NCBI RefSeq assembly: GCF_002979415.1
Contig: NZ_PCOT01000001.1
Location: 62,001 to 126,000, forward strand
Source of the DNA: Microbacterium sp. MYb72
GTDB taxonomy: Bacteria; Actinomycetota; Actinomycetes; Actinomycetales; Microbacteriaceae
Reading direction: 5' to 3'
DNA: 64,000 bases
A program made the translations under genes and the position numbers. Shown piece after piece: positions 46,148-54,850 of the stretch. The stretch's first letter is position 1, and each line of letters opens with the position of its first letter. The notes below the pieces were generated by a model. The model had not been told where the DNA came from, did no database searches, and worked only from the letters and a program-made list of their open reading frames with translations.

Positions 46148-47099
46148 GGCATCGGAGGCCCGCGTCGCGGTCTACCTCGACTTCGACAACATCGTCATCT
46201 CCTGGTACGACCGGGTGCACGGGCGCAACGCCTACGGCAAGGACCGCCAGCGCATCACCGAGCGCCCAGACGACCCCGAGGTGACCGAGCGACTGCGCGC
46301 CGCGATGATCGACGTCGGCGCCATCATCGACTACGCCGCGTCGTTCGGCACCCTCGTCCTCACGCGCGCTTACGCCGACTGGTCGTCGCCGGTGAACGCC
46401 GAGTACCGCACGCAGCTCGTGGCCCGCGCCGTCGACCTGGTGCAGCTCTTCCCCGCCGCGGCGTACGCGAAGAACGGCGCCGACATCCGCCTCGCCGTGG
46501 ATGCCGTCGAGGACATGTTCCGCCTCCCCGACCTCACCCACGCCGTGATCGTCGCCGGCGACAGCGACTACGTGCCCCTCGCCCAGCGCTGCAAGCGGCT
46601 GGGGCGCTACGTGATCGGCGTCGGCGTCGCCGGATCGACCGCGAAGTCCCTCGCGGCCGCGTGCGACGAGTTCGAGTCGTACGACTCGCTGCCTGGCGTG
46701 GTCAGGCCGACGCGGATCGCCGCTCCTGCCCCCGCGCCCGAGACCGTCGATCAGGTTGAGCCCGCCGCCAAGGCCAAGGCGGCGCCCAAGGCCAAGGCCT
46801 CCCGCTCGAAGGCCGCATCGACGGCGGATGCGCCCGCTCCCGCGAAGCTCGACGAGCAGGGCGAGGCGACCGCGCTGCTGCAGCGCGCGCTGCGTCTGGG
46901 CCACGACAAGGCGGATGCCGACGAGTGGCTGCACAGCTCGGCGGTGAAGACCCACATGCGGCGCATGGACCCGTCCTTCAGCGAGAAGGCCCTGGGTTAT
47001 CGCTCGTTCTCCGACTTCCTCAAGTCGCGCGATGACATCGCCGAGCTCGAGGAGACCGGTCACGAGCGCCTGGTCAGGCTCCGCGAACCCGCGGCCTGA
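46140..47099 (+). CDS. NYN domain protein with C-terminal LOTUS/OST-HTH-like domain, putative RNase
   Basis: 319 residues. The PIN-like NYN nuclease domain shows acidic metal ligands in YLDFDNIVISWYD (D14, D16), KNGADIRLAVD (111-121) and AGDSDYVPL (140-143). A Lys/Ala-rich linker (AAKAKAAPKAKASRSKAAS) follows, then a ~75-residue winged-helix region (about 240-315) with YRSFSDFLKSRDDIAEL, which matches the LOTUS/OST-HTH pattern in LabA/DUF88-type proteins. Proteins of this kind are thought to cleave or bind RNA. Overlap with the oxidoreductase gene suggests translational coupling, of unknown meaning. Confidence 0.85.
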   Translation: MAEASEARVAVYLDFDNIVISWYDRVHGRNAYGKDRQRITERPDDPEVTERLRAAMIDVGAIIDYAASFGTLVLTRAYADWSSPVNAEYRTQLVARAVDLVQLFPAAAYAKNGADIRLAVDAVEDMFRLPDLTHAVIVAGDSDYVPLAQRCKRLGRYVIGVGVAGSTAKSLAAACDEFESYDSLPGVVRPTRIAAPAPAPETVDQVEPAAKAKAAPKAKASRSKAASTADAPAPAKLDEQGEATALLQRALRLGHDKADADEWLHSSAVKTHMRRMDPSFSEKALGYRSFSDFLKSRDDIAELEETGHERLVRLREPAA

Positions 47100-47112
47100 C
47101 CAGGCGCCCGCC

Positions 47113-48252
47113 TCAGAACGTCCTGGCGTACGGGTCGAACGACGCGTCCAGCGCCCCGACCTCGTCGAGAGTGCTCTCCACGGCGACGAAGGAGCGCGAG
47201 GCCGCGGCCTCCTCGATCGACAGCAGCGTGTCGAGCACGTGGTAGCCGAACTCGCCGGTCGCGACGTGCGGACGGCCGTCGCGCACCGAGCGCACCATGT
47301 CGAGCAGTCCGATGCCGCGGCCGGAGAGCACGCCCTCCTGCTCGACGTCGACGATCTCCTGCTGGATGGGCTCCGGCGGGATGAACATCCGCGTGAGCGG
47401 GCGGGTGATCGAGATCGCACCGCCGAAGGTGTTCGGATCGGGGATCACGAGGGTCCCCTCCGTGCCGGTGATCTCGACGATGCCCTGACGGAGCATCGGG
47501 GAGTCGGTGCTGTACAGGCTCTGCGCCTGACCGCCGCGCTCGAAGTCCATCAGCACGCTCAGCGTCGAGGGCACCTCGACGGGGAACTCCTGTCCGGCCA
47601 GAGGCCCCTGCTGCACGCGCCGCGTCTCTGCACCTTTCAGCCCGAGTGCGGCCACGGTCGCGACCGGGCCGAACACGTGCACGAGGGTGGAGACGTAGTA
47701 CGGTCCCATGTCCAGCAGCGGACCGCCGCCCTTGGCGTACAGGAAAGCGGGGTCGGGGTGGAAGATCTCCGGACCCTGCCACTGGAAGGTGGTCTGCGCG
47801 AAGAGCGGACGGCCGATGTCGCCGCGGGCGATCAGACGCTTGGCGGTCTGCACTCCGGGGCCGAGCACGGTGTCGGGCGCCGCGCCGACGCGGAGGCCGG
47901 CGGCATCCGCCTTCTCCAGCAGTCCGCGCGCCTCCTCGCGACTCACTCCGAGCGGCTTCTCGGTCCACACGTGCTTGCCCGCCGCGATGATCGCCTCGGA
48001 GACCTCGACGTGCACGGCCGGGATCGTGAGATTCACGACGATGTCGATCTCGGGGTCGTCGAGCACGACATCGACGCCCCCGGAGCGTGGCACTCCGTAT
48101 TTCGCCGCCTGTGCAGCGGCGCGCTCGACGATCACGTCTCCGATGGCGAGCACCCGCACGTCGGGAAAGGTGGTGAGGTTGCTGAGGTACTGGTCGCTGA
48201 TGTTGCCGGCGCCGATGATGCCGACACCCACCGTCGTGCTGTCGGCGGCCAT
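47113..48252 (-). CDS. Gfo/Idh/MocA family oxidoreductase
   Basis: 379 residues. GVGIIGAGNISDQYLSNL for cofactor binding, NLTIPAVHVEVSEAIIAAGK, HVWTEKPLGVSREEA with the EKP lysine, and GGGPLLDMGPYYVSTL. Longer than the other member of the family in this window and only distantly similar. ATG shares one base with the stop of the sugar isomerase gene (TGATG): a two-gene carbohydrate operon under the divergent TetR regulator. Confidence 0.92.
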   Translation of the reverse strand: MAADSTTVGVGIIGAGNISDQYLSNLTTFPDVRVLAIGDVIVERAAAQAAKYGVPRSGGVDVVLDDPEIDIVVNLTIPAVHVEVSEAIIAAGKHVWTEKPLGVSREEARGLLEKADAAGLRVGAAPDTVLGPGVQTAKRLIARGDIGRPLFAQTTFQWQGPEIFHPDPAFLYAKGGGPLLDMGPYYVSTLVHVFGPVATVAALGLKGAETRRVQQGPLAGQEFPVEVPSTLSVLMDFERGGQAQSLYSTDSPMLRQGIVEITGTEGTLVIPDPNTFGGAISITRPLTRMFIPPEPIQQEIVDVEQEGVLSGRGIGLLDMVRSVRDGRPHVATGEFGYHVLDTLLSIEEAAASRSFVAVESTLDEVGALDASFDPYARTF

Positions 48253-49058
48253 CAGGCGGCCACGTTCTCGTCGAGGTAGATGCGGCTGCGCTCGACGGCG
48301 TCGAGGAGGTCGCCCTCGTAGTGGTCGAACTCGACGATCGCGAGCTCGAGCGCCGGTGCGGCCGCGATCGCCGCGACGAGCGGCACGGCGCCGTCTCCTG
48401 CGGGGACCTGGTCGGCGGGCGGGTACGCGTTCACGAGCTCCGGATCGAGCGTGCCGTCCTTGGCGTGCACGGCGACGACACGGCTGCCGAGGCGCTGCAG
48501 CAGCGCGACGGGATCGACGCCGCCTCGGGCGACCCAGTACAGGTCGACCTCGAGCACGACGCGCTCGTCGAGGAGCCCGGCGAGGACTTCGAGACCGGTG
48601 ACGCCGTCGAAGACCGCTTCCAGCTCGTGGGCGTGGTTGTGGTATCCGACTCGGATGCCGGATGCGGCGCCGATCTCGGCGGCCGCGTTGAGCAGGCGCG
48701 CGGTCTCCGCGATCTGCTCGACCGATTCCCAGCGGGCGGGCTCGGTGTAGGGGTCGATGACGGTGCCCATGCCGAGCGTCTTCGCCGCCGCGAACACCTC
48801 GGCGGGGGTCGGCACGGGGACGCTGGTGCCGCTGCCGTCGGGGTTGACGAAGGACTCCGAGGCGAGGAAGGCGTGACCGCTGGGTGCGACCAGGCCGGCG
48901 GCGGCGAGGGCCGCGGCGAGCGGCTCGGCGCGGTGCACGAAGTCGTAGGGCTCGACGGCGACGAATCCGCGGGCGGCGACGGCGGCGAGCGTGCCGTCGA
49001 GATCGGCGTCGAGCTCGTTCTTGAGCGTGAACAGCTGGATGGATGTCTGAACCGTCAT
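48252..49058 (-). CDS. Sugar phosphate isomerase/epimerase (xylose isomerase-like TIM barrel)
   Basis: 268 residues. TSIQLFTLKNELDADL at the N terminus, then VGYHNHAHELE, VVLEVDLYWVARGGVDP and AIVEFDHYEGDL carry the Glu/Asp/His metal ligands of the AP endonuclease 2 fold. GAAGGAG precedes ATG 49058. Paired with a Gfo/Idh oxidoreductase, as in inositol-like or keto-sugar pathways; the specific sugar is unknown. Confidence 0.9.
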   Translation of the reverse strand: MTVQTSIQLFTLKNELDADLDGTLAAVAARGFVAVEPYDFVHRAEPLAAALAAAGLVAPSGHAFLASESFVNPDGSGTSVPVPTPAEVFAAAKTLGMGTVIDPYTEPARWESVEQIAETARLLNAAAEIGAASGIRVGYHNHAHELEAVFDGVTGLEVLAGLLDERVVLEVDLYWVARGGVDPVALLQRLGSRVVAVHAKDGTLDPELVNAYPPADQVPAGDGAVPLVAAIAAAPALELAIVEFDHYEGDLLDAVERSRIYLDENVAA

Positions 49059-49117
49059 CGGTGGTGCTCCTTCGTGGTCTTCGGTGACGCGCGGGCCGGT
49101 GCCGCCCTGTGCACAGG

Positions 49118-49164
49118 AGGCTATCACCGAAAACCTCCAAGCGGAAGTTTTAGTTCGATAGACT
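49118..49164. promoter_or_regulatory. Divergent promoter with 22-bp inverted repeat (49130-49151), TetR / sugar operon
   Basis: AAAACCTCC (49130-49138), 4 nt, GGAAGTTTT (49143-49151): nine-base arms with one mismatch. Reverse TAGCCT (49123-49118) and forward TAGACT (49159-49164) flank it, so the repeat sits where both -35 regions would be. It is a likely operator for the TetR protein. Confidence 0.65.
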
Positions 49165-49170
49165 CGCGTC

Positions 49171-49797
49171 ATGTCCGGACAGAACGAGCGACCACGCCAG
49201 CGGGGGGCCTACGCCAAGGGCGTCGCTCGCCGCCAGGAGATCCTGGACAGGGCGATCGAGGTGTTCGCGGCGAGAGGCGCCGACCGCACGAGCCTGCGCG
49301 CGATCGCCAAGGAGGTCGGCGTCACGCACGCCGCCCTCACCCACTACTTCGGCTCTCTGGAAGAGCTCCTCGTCGCGGTCTACCTCGCCAGCGGCGATGA
49401 GGACGACGAGCACCAGCCCATCCCCGACGACATGACGCCGGTCGAGCTCATGATCGAGTCGGCCCGCACCAACCGCGAGGTGCCGGGGCTCGTGCAGCTG
49501 TACTCCTCGCTCATCGCCACCGCCCTGGAAGAGGGGCACCCCGCCGCACGGGAGTTCGCGACCACCCGCTTCGCCCGGCTGCGCGACGAGCTCTCCGAGC
49601 GCGTACGGCTGCAGCAGGAGTCGGGTCTCATCCGCGACGACGTGCCGCCGGACGCGGTCGCCGCTCTCGTCATCGCGGCATCCGACGGCCTGCAGACGCA
49701 GTGGCTGCTCGACGACAGCGCCCCGCAGCACGACGCCCTCGCCGCGCTCGAGCTGATGCTCCGCTCCCCGGCACGACCTCCCGCACGAGGTCGGTAG
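49171..49797 (+). CDS. TetR family transcriptional regulator
   Basis: 208 residues. HTH in TSLRAIAKEVGVTHAALTHY, followed by FGSLEELLVAVYLASGDEDD; the C-terminal part resembles TetR_C_6/AcrR-type ligand domains (QQESGLIRDDVPPDAVAALV). ATG is 6 nt after TAGACT. Divergent from the isomerase/oxidoreductase operon and presumably its repressor through the repeat at 49130-49151. Confidence 0.92.
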   Translation: MSGQNERPRQRGAYAKGVARRQEILDRAIEVFAARGADRTSLRAIAKEVGVTHAALTHYFGSLEELLVAVYLASGDEDDEHQPIPDDMTPVELMIESARTNREVPGLVQLYSSLIATALEEGHPAAREFATTRFARLRDELSERVRLQQESGLIRDDVPPDAVAALVIAASDGLQTQWLLDDSAPQHDALAALELMLRSPARPPARGR

Positions 49798-49806
49798 GCT
49801 CGGAGC

Positions 49807-50427
49807 GTGACGCCGGTTCCGCAGTCCCCGTATGCCAGGGCGCTCGGCGACCGCATCGAGGAGCTGCATCCGCGCCTCCGCGAGTACTTCCGCGGCGTCC
49901 CCGACGGCCATGTCGGGGTCGGCGAAGGGGTCTTCCAGCGCGTCGGCACTCCGCGGCGCTGGCTGTGGCCGCTGCTGCGCACACTGGAGCGCCGCGGCGT
50001 CGTGGCCGCCCGGTGGGAGCGCGACGTGCCGTTCCGGGTCGAGAACGTGACCGTGGCCTCGCGGGCGATCGGCATGCGCCGGTTCGACTTCCCCACCGGC
50101 GCCTGGACCATGCGCGATGCCGTCGTCCTCTCCCGCCACGGCCGCGTGGTCGATGAGCTCGGCGAACCGGGCGTCGTCGTCGCGTGCTTCGACGTGGACG
50201 TGCGAGACGGCGCCCTCCGTCTCACGAGCCGCGCGGTCGGCGTCCGCCTCGGTCGTCTGCGGCTCCGCGCGCCGCGCGCGCTCTCCCCCGTCGTGCGCTT
50301 GACCGAGAGGTTCGACGACGAGGTCGGACGCCAGCGCATCGCCCTCACCGTCGATGCGCCGTTCATCGGACGCGTGTACGAGTACCGCGGGGACTTCGAC
50401 TATCGCATCGAGGAGGCACAGGGATGA
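49807..50427 (+). CDS. DUF4166 domain protein
   Basis: 206 residues from GTG 49807, 6 nt after TAGGCT. LHPRLREYFRGVPDGHVGVG and VYEYRGDFDYRIEE mark the start and end of the DUF4166 region, a beta-rich domain often next to or fused with NAD-dependent epimerase genes. The stop overlaps the TIGR01777 start (ATGA). Function unknown. Confidence 0.82.
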   Translation: MTPVPQSPYARALGDRIEELHPRLREYFRGVPDGHVGVGEGVFQRVGTPRRWLWPLLRTLERRGVVAARWERDVPFRVENVTVASRAIGMRRFDFPTGAWTMRDAVVLSRHGRVVDELGEPGVVVACFDVDVRDGALRLTSRAVGVRLGRLRLRAPRALSPVVRLTERFDDEVGRQRIALTVDAPFIGRVYEYRGDFDYRIEEAQG

Positions 50428-51383
50428 GCACGGGTCACGTCGTGATCGGCGGTTCCACCGGATTCATGGGCGGGTATCTGCAGCAGCGGCTGCGCGAGGC
50501 CGGGCGAGAGGTCATCACGATCTCCCGCTCGCACGCCGACCTCCGCTGGGGCGACCAGGCGGGCATCGACCGCGCCGTCGACGGCGCCGCTCTCGTCATC
50601 GGCCTCGCGGGCAAGAGCGTGAACTGCCGCTACACCCCGGAGAACCGGGCGGAGATCTTCCGGTCGCGCCTGGACACCACCTCCTCCCTCGCCACAGCCA
50701 TCGCTCGGGCCGACTCCCCGCCGCCGCTGTGGGTGAACTCCTCGACCGCGACGATCTACCGCCACGCCGAAGACCGTCCGATGACGGAGTCCACGGGTGA
50801 GATCGGCACGGGCTTCTCCGTCGAGGTCGCCACGGCGTGGGAGAAGGCCCTGTTCGCGCAGGACCTCCCGTCGACACGCAGGGTGGCCCTCCGCAGCGCG
50901 ATCGTGCTGGGCGACGGCGGAGTCCTCGGCCCGCTCCGCACCCTGGCGAAACTGGGCCTCGGTGGCCCCCAGTACGACGGCCGCTGGCCCGTGAGCAGAG
51001 CGCGGCGCGCGGCCGGCACCGGCCACTTCCCCGGGGCGAAGCGCGGACGGCAACGGTTCAGCTGGGTGCACGTCGAAGACATCGCCCGCATCATCGACTT
51101 CCTCGAGCAGACCCCGTCGCTCGACGGCCCGGTCAACGCGGCGTCGCCGAACCCCGTCGACAACGTCGGCTTCATGGCGGCGGTCCGGGCCGTGCTCGGG
51201 GCGCGCATCGGGCCGCCGATGCCGCGATGGATGCTCGAGCTCGGAGCCATCGGCATCCGCACCGAGACGGAGCTCGTGCTGAAGAGCCGCTGGGTGCTGC
51301 CCGAGAAGCTCACCGCCGCGGGCTTCGAGTTCCGCTATCCGCTTCTCGACGAGGCGCTGCGGGAGTCCTTCGCGCGGGCTTAG
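50424..51383 (+). CDS. TIGR01777 family NAD-dependent epimerase-like protein
   Basis: 319 residues, extended SDR. VVIGGSTGFMGGYLQQRL binds the cofactor; GLAGKSVNCRYTPENRAEI, VNSSTATIYRHAEDRPMTE and FSWVHVEDIARIIDFLEQ are TIGR01777 blocks, with the C-terminal DUF1731 domain (PPMPRWMLELGAIGIRTETE). Related to plant/E. coli YfcH proteins with unclear substrate. Coupled to the DUF4166 gene. Confidence 0.9.
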   Translation: MSTGHVVIGGSTGFMGGYLQQRLREAGREVITISRSHADLRWGDQAGIDRAVDGAALVIGLAGKSVNCRYTPENRAEIFRSRLDTTSSLATAIARADSPPPLWVNSSTATIYRHAEDRPMTESTGEIGTGFSVEVATAWEKALFAQDLPSTRRVALRSAIVLGDGGVLGPLRTLAKLGLGGPQYDGRWPVSRARRAAGTGHFPGAKRGRQRFSWVHVEDIARIIDFLEQTPSLDGPVNAASPNPVDNVGFMAAVRAVLGARIGPPMPRWMLELGAIGIRTETELVLKSRWVLPEKLTAAGFEFRYPLLDEALRESFARA

Positions 51384-51754
51384 CCCTCGGCCGCAGGCGG
51401 CTGGTCGCGCTTGCGCTTCTCGAGCTCCTCGCGGAGCCGCCACTCCTCGATCTCACGGTCGAGGTCGGCGATCTGCTGCTCTGTGGTCCGCAGGTCGGCG
51501 GGCGGAGCCGGCGGAGCGGGCGCCGTGCGGGTCGTCGGAGCGGCGCGGCGCATCTGCGGGATCCGGATGCCGCCGTCGCCGTACTCCCTGCCGAGCGCGA
51601 ACCAGAGCAGGCCGCCGATCAGCGGCAGGAGGATGACGAGGATGATCCACACCATCTTCGGGAGGTACTTCACCTGCGAGTCCTCGCGCGTGATGATGTC
51701 GATCAGCGCGCCGACCATCAGCGCGATGACGAGGAGCGAGAACAGGAACGGCAT
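51380..51754 (-). CDS. PLDc_N domain small membrane protein
   Basis: 124 residues. Two N-terminal membrane helices separated by DIITREDSQVKYLPKMVW, then LVILLPLIGGLLWFALGREY: the phospholipase D nuclease N-terminal (cardiolipin synthase N-terminal-like) domain without any catalytic part. A proline-rich linker leads to a charged coiled-coil tail (TTEQQIADLDREIEEWRLRE). ATG is 6 nt after TACCCT. Its function is not known. Confidence 0.85.
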   Translation of the reverse strand: MPFLFSLLVIALMVGALIDIITREDSQVKYLPKMVWIILVILLPLIGGLLWFALGREYGDGGIRIPQMRRAAPTTRTAPAPPAPPADLRTTEQQIADLDREIEEWRLREELEKRKRDQPPAAEG

Positions 51755-51798
51755 GATCTCAGGGTAGACGACGCCCGCCGGATCAGGGCAGCACCGGA

Positions 51799-52728
51799 TC
51801 AGGGCAGAAGGTGCCCGGCCGCCCGGAACAGCTCGTACCACTCGGCCCTGGTCAGCTCCACGTCGGCTCCGGCCGCGGCATCCCGCACCCGCCCGGGCGT
51901 CGTGGTGCCCAGCACCACCTGCATCTTCGCCGGGTGGCGGGTGATCCACGCCGTCGCGATCGCGATCGGGGCGACGCCGTAGGAGGCCGCGAGCCGGTCG
52001 ATCACCGCGTTGAGGTCGGCGTACTCGGGGTTGCCGAGGAACACCCCGGTGAAGAAGCCGCCCTGGAACGGCGACCAGGCCTGGATCGTGATGCCGTTGA
52101 CGCGGCAGTAGTCGACGATCCCGCCGCCGTCGCGGACGACGCTCTGCTCCTCACCCGCCATGTTGGCGGCGATCGGCTGGGCGATGATCGGGGCGTGGGT
52201 GATCGACAGCTGCAGCTGGTTCGCGACGAGGGGCTGACGAACGGCGGTGCGCAGCAGGTCGATCTGCCGGGGCGTGTGATTCGAGACGCCGAAGGCGCGG
52301 ACCTTGCCCGCGGACTCCAGCTCGTCGAAGGCGCGAGCGACCTCGTCGGGCTCGACGAGGGCGTCGGGGCGATGCAGGAGCAGCACGTCGATGTACTCGG
52401 TCTGAAGGGCCCGCAGCGAGCCCTCCACCTGGCCGATGATGTGCTCGTAGGAGAAATCGAACATCCCTCGATCGGGGACGATGCCGCACTTGGTCTGCAG
52501 CACGATCTCCTCGCGCTCCGCCCGGCTGAGCTGCAGCGCTCCGGCGAACCGCTCCTCACAGAAGTGCATCCGCCCGCCGTAGATGTCGGCGTGGTCGAAG
52601 AAGTCGATCCCCGAGGCCCTGGCCGTGTCGTAGAGCGCGCGGATCTGCGCATCATCCTTGTCGTCGATGCGCATCATGCCGGCGATGACGGCGGGGGCGG
52701 CGGCGGAGCCGAAGGGCACAGTCTTCAT
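51799..52728 (-). CDS. Aldo/keto reductase, YdhF-like
   Basis: 309 residues. Catalytic D and Y in DFFDHADIYGG, K in VLQTKCGIVPD and H in DVLLLHRPDALV. AGMMRIDDKDD and GRMHFCEERF point to the YdhF subgroup. ATG is 7 nt after TAGCGT. Third aldo/keto reductase in the window; its substrate is unknown. Confidence 0.9.
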   Translation of the reverse strand: MKTVPFGSAAAPAVIAGMMRIDDKDDAQIRALYDTARASGIDFFDHADIYGGRMHFCEERFAGALQLSRAEREEIVLQTKCGIVPDRGMFDFSYEHIIGQVEGSLRALQTEYIDVLLLHRPDALVEPDEVARAFDELESAGKVRAFGVSNHTPRQIDLLRTAVRQPLVANQLQLSITHAPIIAQPIAANMAGEEQSVVRDGGGIVDYCRVNGITIQAWSPFQGGFFTGVFLGNPEYADLNAVIDRLAASYGVAPIAIATAWITRHPAKMQVVLGTTTPGRVRDAAAGADVELTRAEWYELFRAAGHLLP

Positions 52729-52825
52729 GCGTGCAACGCTACCCTCATGCGCGCAGCGCTATCGGGCGGAATGGTGAGGGAGCGCGCGCTCATCCTCACG
52801 CTGAGCGGCCGTGCGCCGCAGATCA

Positions 52826-53077
52826 TCAGCGCTGATGATCACTCGCTCGCGAGACGTCGCCGCTCGACTGCGGGAACAGGCTCGCGATCGGGATGCCGAG
52901 CGCGACGGCGATGTCTGCGAGGTCGGTGACGGTGAAATCGGTGCGCAGCGCGAGCTTGTCACGCAGGTCGTCACGGTCGAGGCTCGCCCGCGCGGCCAGC
53001 CATCGCTCCGTGTGCCCGGAGGCGGCGAGCGCGGACCTGACGGCGTCAGCCACCTTTCGTCGCACTTCTGTCGTCAC
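52826..53077 (-). CDS. Small HTH protein, 83 aa
   Basis: GTG 53077 is 6 nt after TAGTGT. RWLAARASLDRDDLRDKLAL, followed by DFTVTDLADIAVALGIPIAS, reads as a lambda-repressor-like HTH: the usual helices with the conserved LADIAVALG after the recognition helix. Divergent from the XRE/ImmA pair with 93 bp between starts, and possibly part of the same regulatory module. Confidence 0.72.
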   Translation of the reverse strand: MTTEVRRKVADAVRSALAASGHTERWLAARASLDRDDLRDKLALRTDFTVTDLADIAVALGIPIASLFPQSSGDVSRASDHQR

Positions 53078-53170
53078 CTGACGACACTATCGCCCCGACT
53101 GTGAGCGATCAAGCGTTCAGCAACCAGAATGACGGCATCTTGGCTTCACCCCGGTGCTATCGTGACACGG

Positions 53171-53554
53171 GTGAAGACACAGGGCGAGCAGTTCAACGCG
53201 GCCGTGGGTCGCCAGCTGCGGGCCGAGATCGCCGCCGGCGGCAGCAGCATCGCCGCGATGGCGCGCGAGGTCGGCATCGCGAGAAGCGGACTCGACAACT
53301 ACGTCACCGGCAAGCGCTCCATCCCGATCCCCGTGCTCTACGGCGTCTGCGTCGCCCTCGACGTCGAGCCGCACGTCGTCCTCGCCCGCGCAGAGGAGCG
53401 GCTCCGCGCCGACGACGCCCGGCGAGCGGGCGCCGGAACGGTCACGCCCATCCGCCGCCGCTCCGATGTCCCCGGTCGACGCGAAGATGATGCTGAGGTC
53501 GCCTTCGAATCGCACCTCACCCACGACGGCGACACGGACGACCTCTACCAGTAG
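53171..53554 (+). CDS. XRE family transcriptional regulator
   Basis: 127 residues from GTG 53171, 7 nt after TATCGT; an earlier GTG (53162) is in frame. HTH: GSSIAAMAREVGIARSGLDN, then YVTGKRSIPIPVLYGVCVAL. The C-terminal 40 residues are acidic and look flexible (a possible cleavage region). Followed after 8 bp by an ImmA/IrrE-like protease gene, the usual partner of such repressors. Confidence 0.88.
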   Translation: MKTQGEQFNAAVGRQLRAEIAAGGSSIAAMAREVGIARSGLDNYVTGKRSIPIPVLYGVCVALDVEPHVVLARAEERLRADDARRAGAGTVTPIRRRSDVPGRREDDAEVAFESHLTHDGDTDDLYQ

Positions 53555-53562
53555 GAGAGCGC

Positions 53563-53946
53563 ATGGACCAGCTCCTTCCCCTCATCGAGGAGCATGGCCT
53601 GCGCATCGTCGAGAGGCCCGGAGGAACCCCGGGCGGTTTCGACCCGTGGTCGCGCACGATCCGCCTCGCTCCCGGCATGAGCGAGCGCATGAAGAGGAGC
53701 GTGCTCGCGCACGAGCTGGCGCACGCCGTCCTCGGACACCTTCCGACGACGAGGGCGTCGCTCCGCGACCGACAGGAGCGTCGAGCCGACGAATGGGCGG
53801 CTCAGCTGCTGATCACGCCCGCCTCGTACGCCGAGGCGGAGGCGACCCGCGGCCCCCACGCGCCCAGCATCGCCTTCGAGCTGGGGGTCACCGTCGAACT
53901 GGTCTTCGGGTTCCAGCGTCTGCTCCAGCGGGCCCGTGCGGCGTGA
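53563..53946 (+). CDS. ImmA/IrrE family metallo-endopeptidase
   Basis: 127 residues, a minimal gluzincin: HELAH at 50-54 and a third ligand, probably E76, in RRADEWAAQLL. In Bacillus ICE (ImmA) and Deinococcus (IrrE/PprI) such enzymes cleave a cognate XRE repressor on DNA damage. Here the XRE gene lies immediately upstream in the same direction. Phage or integrative genes are not seen nearby. Confidence 0.9.
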   Translation: MDQLLPLIEEHGLRIVERPGGTPGGFDPWSRTIRLAPGMSERMKRSVLAHELAHAVLGHLPTTRASLRDRQERRADEWAAQLLITPASYAEAEATRGPHAPSIAFELGVTVELVFGFQRLLQRARAA

Positions 53947-53980
53947 CGCCGCATCGTCGCCGCGCTGGTTGAATGGCCGC

Positions 53981-54583
53981 ATGGCATTCCGCACCGCTCC
54001 GCTCCCCGTCACCCTCACCGGACGCCTCGTCGAACTGCGCCCGCTCGACCGCTCGCACCACGACGGCCTCCTCGACGCCCTGCAGGAGGGCGACCTGTGG
54101 CAGACCGCCTGGTACACGTCCGTGCCGTCCCCCGACGGCCTCGCCGCGGAGATCGACCGCCGTCTCGGTCTGATCGAGTCGGGTGAGATGGTGCCGTTCA
54201 CCGCGTTCGACGCGTCCGGCCGGGTGCTCGGCCTCACCTCGCTGTACGACCTGGTCGCCGATGTGCCCCGTGTGCACATCGGCTACACGTGGAATCGTCC
54301 TTCGGCGCATGGCACCGGCACGAACGCCGAATCGAAGCTGCTCCTGATGCAGCACGCGTTCGAGACGCTCGGCGCGTTCCGCGTCGGACTGACGACCCAG
54401 TGGGTGAACTTCCAGTCGCGCGCCGCCATAGAGCGACTCGGCGCCAAGCAGGACGGCGTGATGCGGGCGATGAGCCGCTACCGCAACGGCGCCCTGCGCG
54501 ACAGCGTCGAGTACTCCGTCATCGAGCCGGAGTGGCCCGCCGTCAAGGCGAACCTCGAGGCGCGTCTCGCGAAGAGGCGCTGA
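53981..54583 (+). CDS. GNAT family N-acetyltransferase (RimJ/RimL type)
   Basis: 200 residues. LTGRLVELRPLDRSHHDGL at the start, VHIGYTWNRPSAHGTGTNAE as the acetyl-CoA region (motif A in the altered form found in this subgroup), and QWVNFQSRAAIERLGAKQDG, typical of RimJ/RimL-like proteins. TTGAAT lies 6 nt before the ATG. Substrate unknown. Confidence 0.88.
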   Translation: MAFRTAPLPVTLTGRLVELRPLDRSHHDGLLDALQEGDLWQTAWYTSVPSPDGLAAEIDRRLGLIESGEMVPFTAFDASGRVLGLTSLYDLVADVPRVHIGYTWNRPSAHGTGTNAESKLLLMQHAFETLGAFRVGLTTQWVNFQSRAAIERLGAKQDGVMRAMSRYRNGALRDSVEYSVIEPEWPAVKANLEARLAKRR

Positions 54584-54593
54584 GGCGCGGGGG

Positions 54594-54797
54594 CTACTCC
54601 GCGGCCTTGCCTGACCAGTTGTTCGAGCGGCGAGTGGCCGAGCCGCCCTGGCGCATCATGAACGCGAGAGACAGGCTCACGATCAGCAGGCCCGCGATGA
54701 ACACGATCATCTGGAAGTCCTCGAGCGACTGTGCGAGACCCATCAGATAGATGCCTCCGAGGAAGAGAATCATGAAGAAGATGAAGCTGAGGATCAC
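54594..54797 (-). CDS. Small membrane protein, 67 aa
   Basis: Two hydrophobic helices (FIFFMILFLGGIYLMGLAQ and MIVFIAGLLIVSLSLAFMM) joined by an acidic turn, and a short polar C terminus. GTG 54797 has AGGAG at good distance. Conserved-looking but without a recognisable family. Confidence 0.7.
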   Translation of the reverse strand: MILSFIFFMILFLGGIYLMGLAQSLEDFQMIVFIAGLLIVSLSLAFMMRQGGSATRRSNNWSGKAAE

Positions 54798-54850
54798 GGG
54801 GTCTCCTGTCGTAGCGGCCGTCTACCAGGATACCTCCGCCCGTTCGCTGC

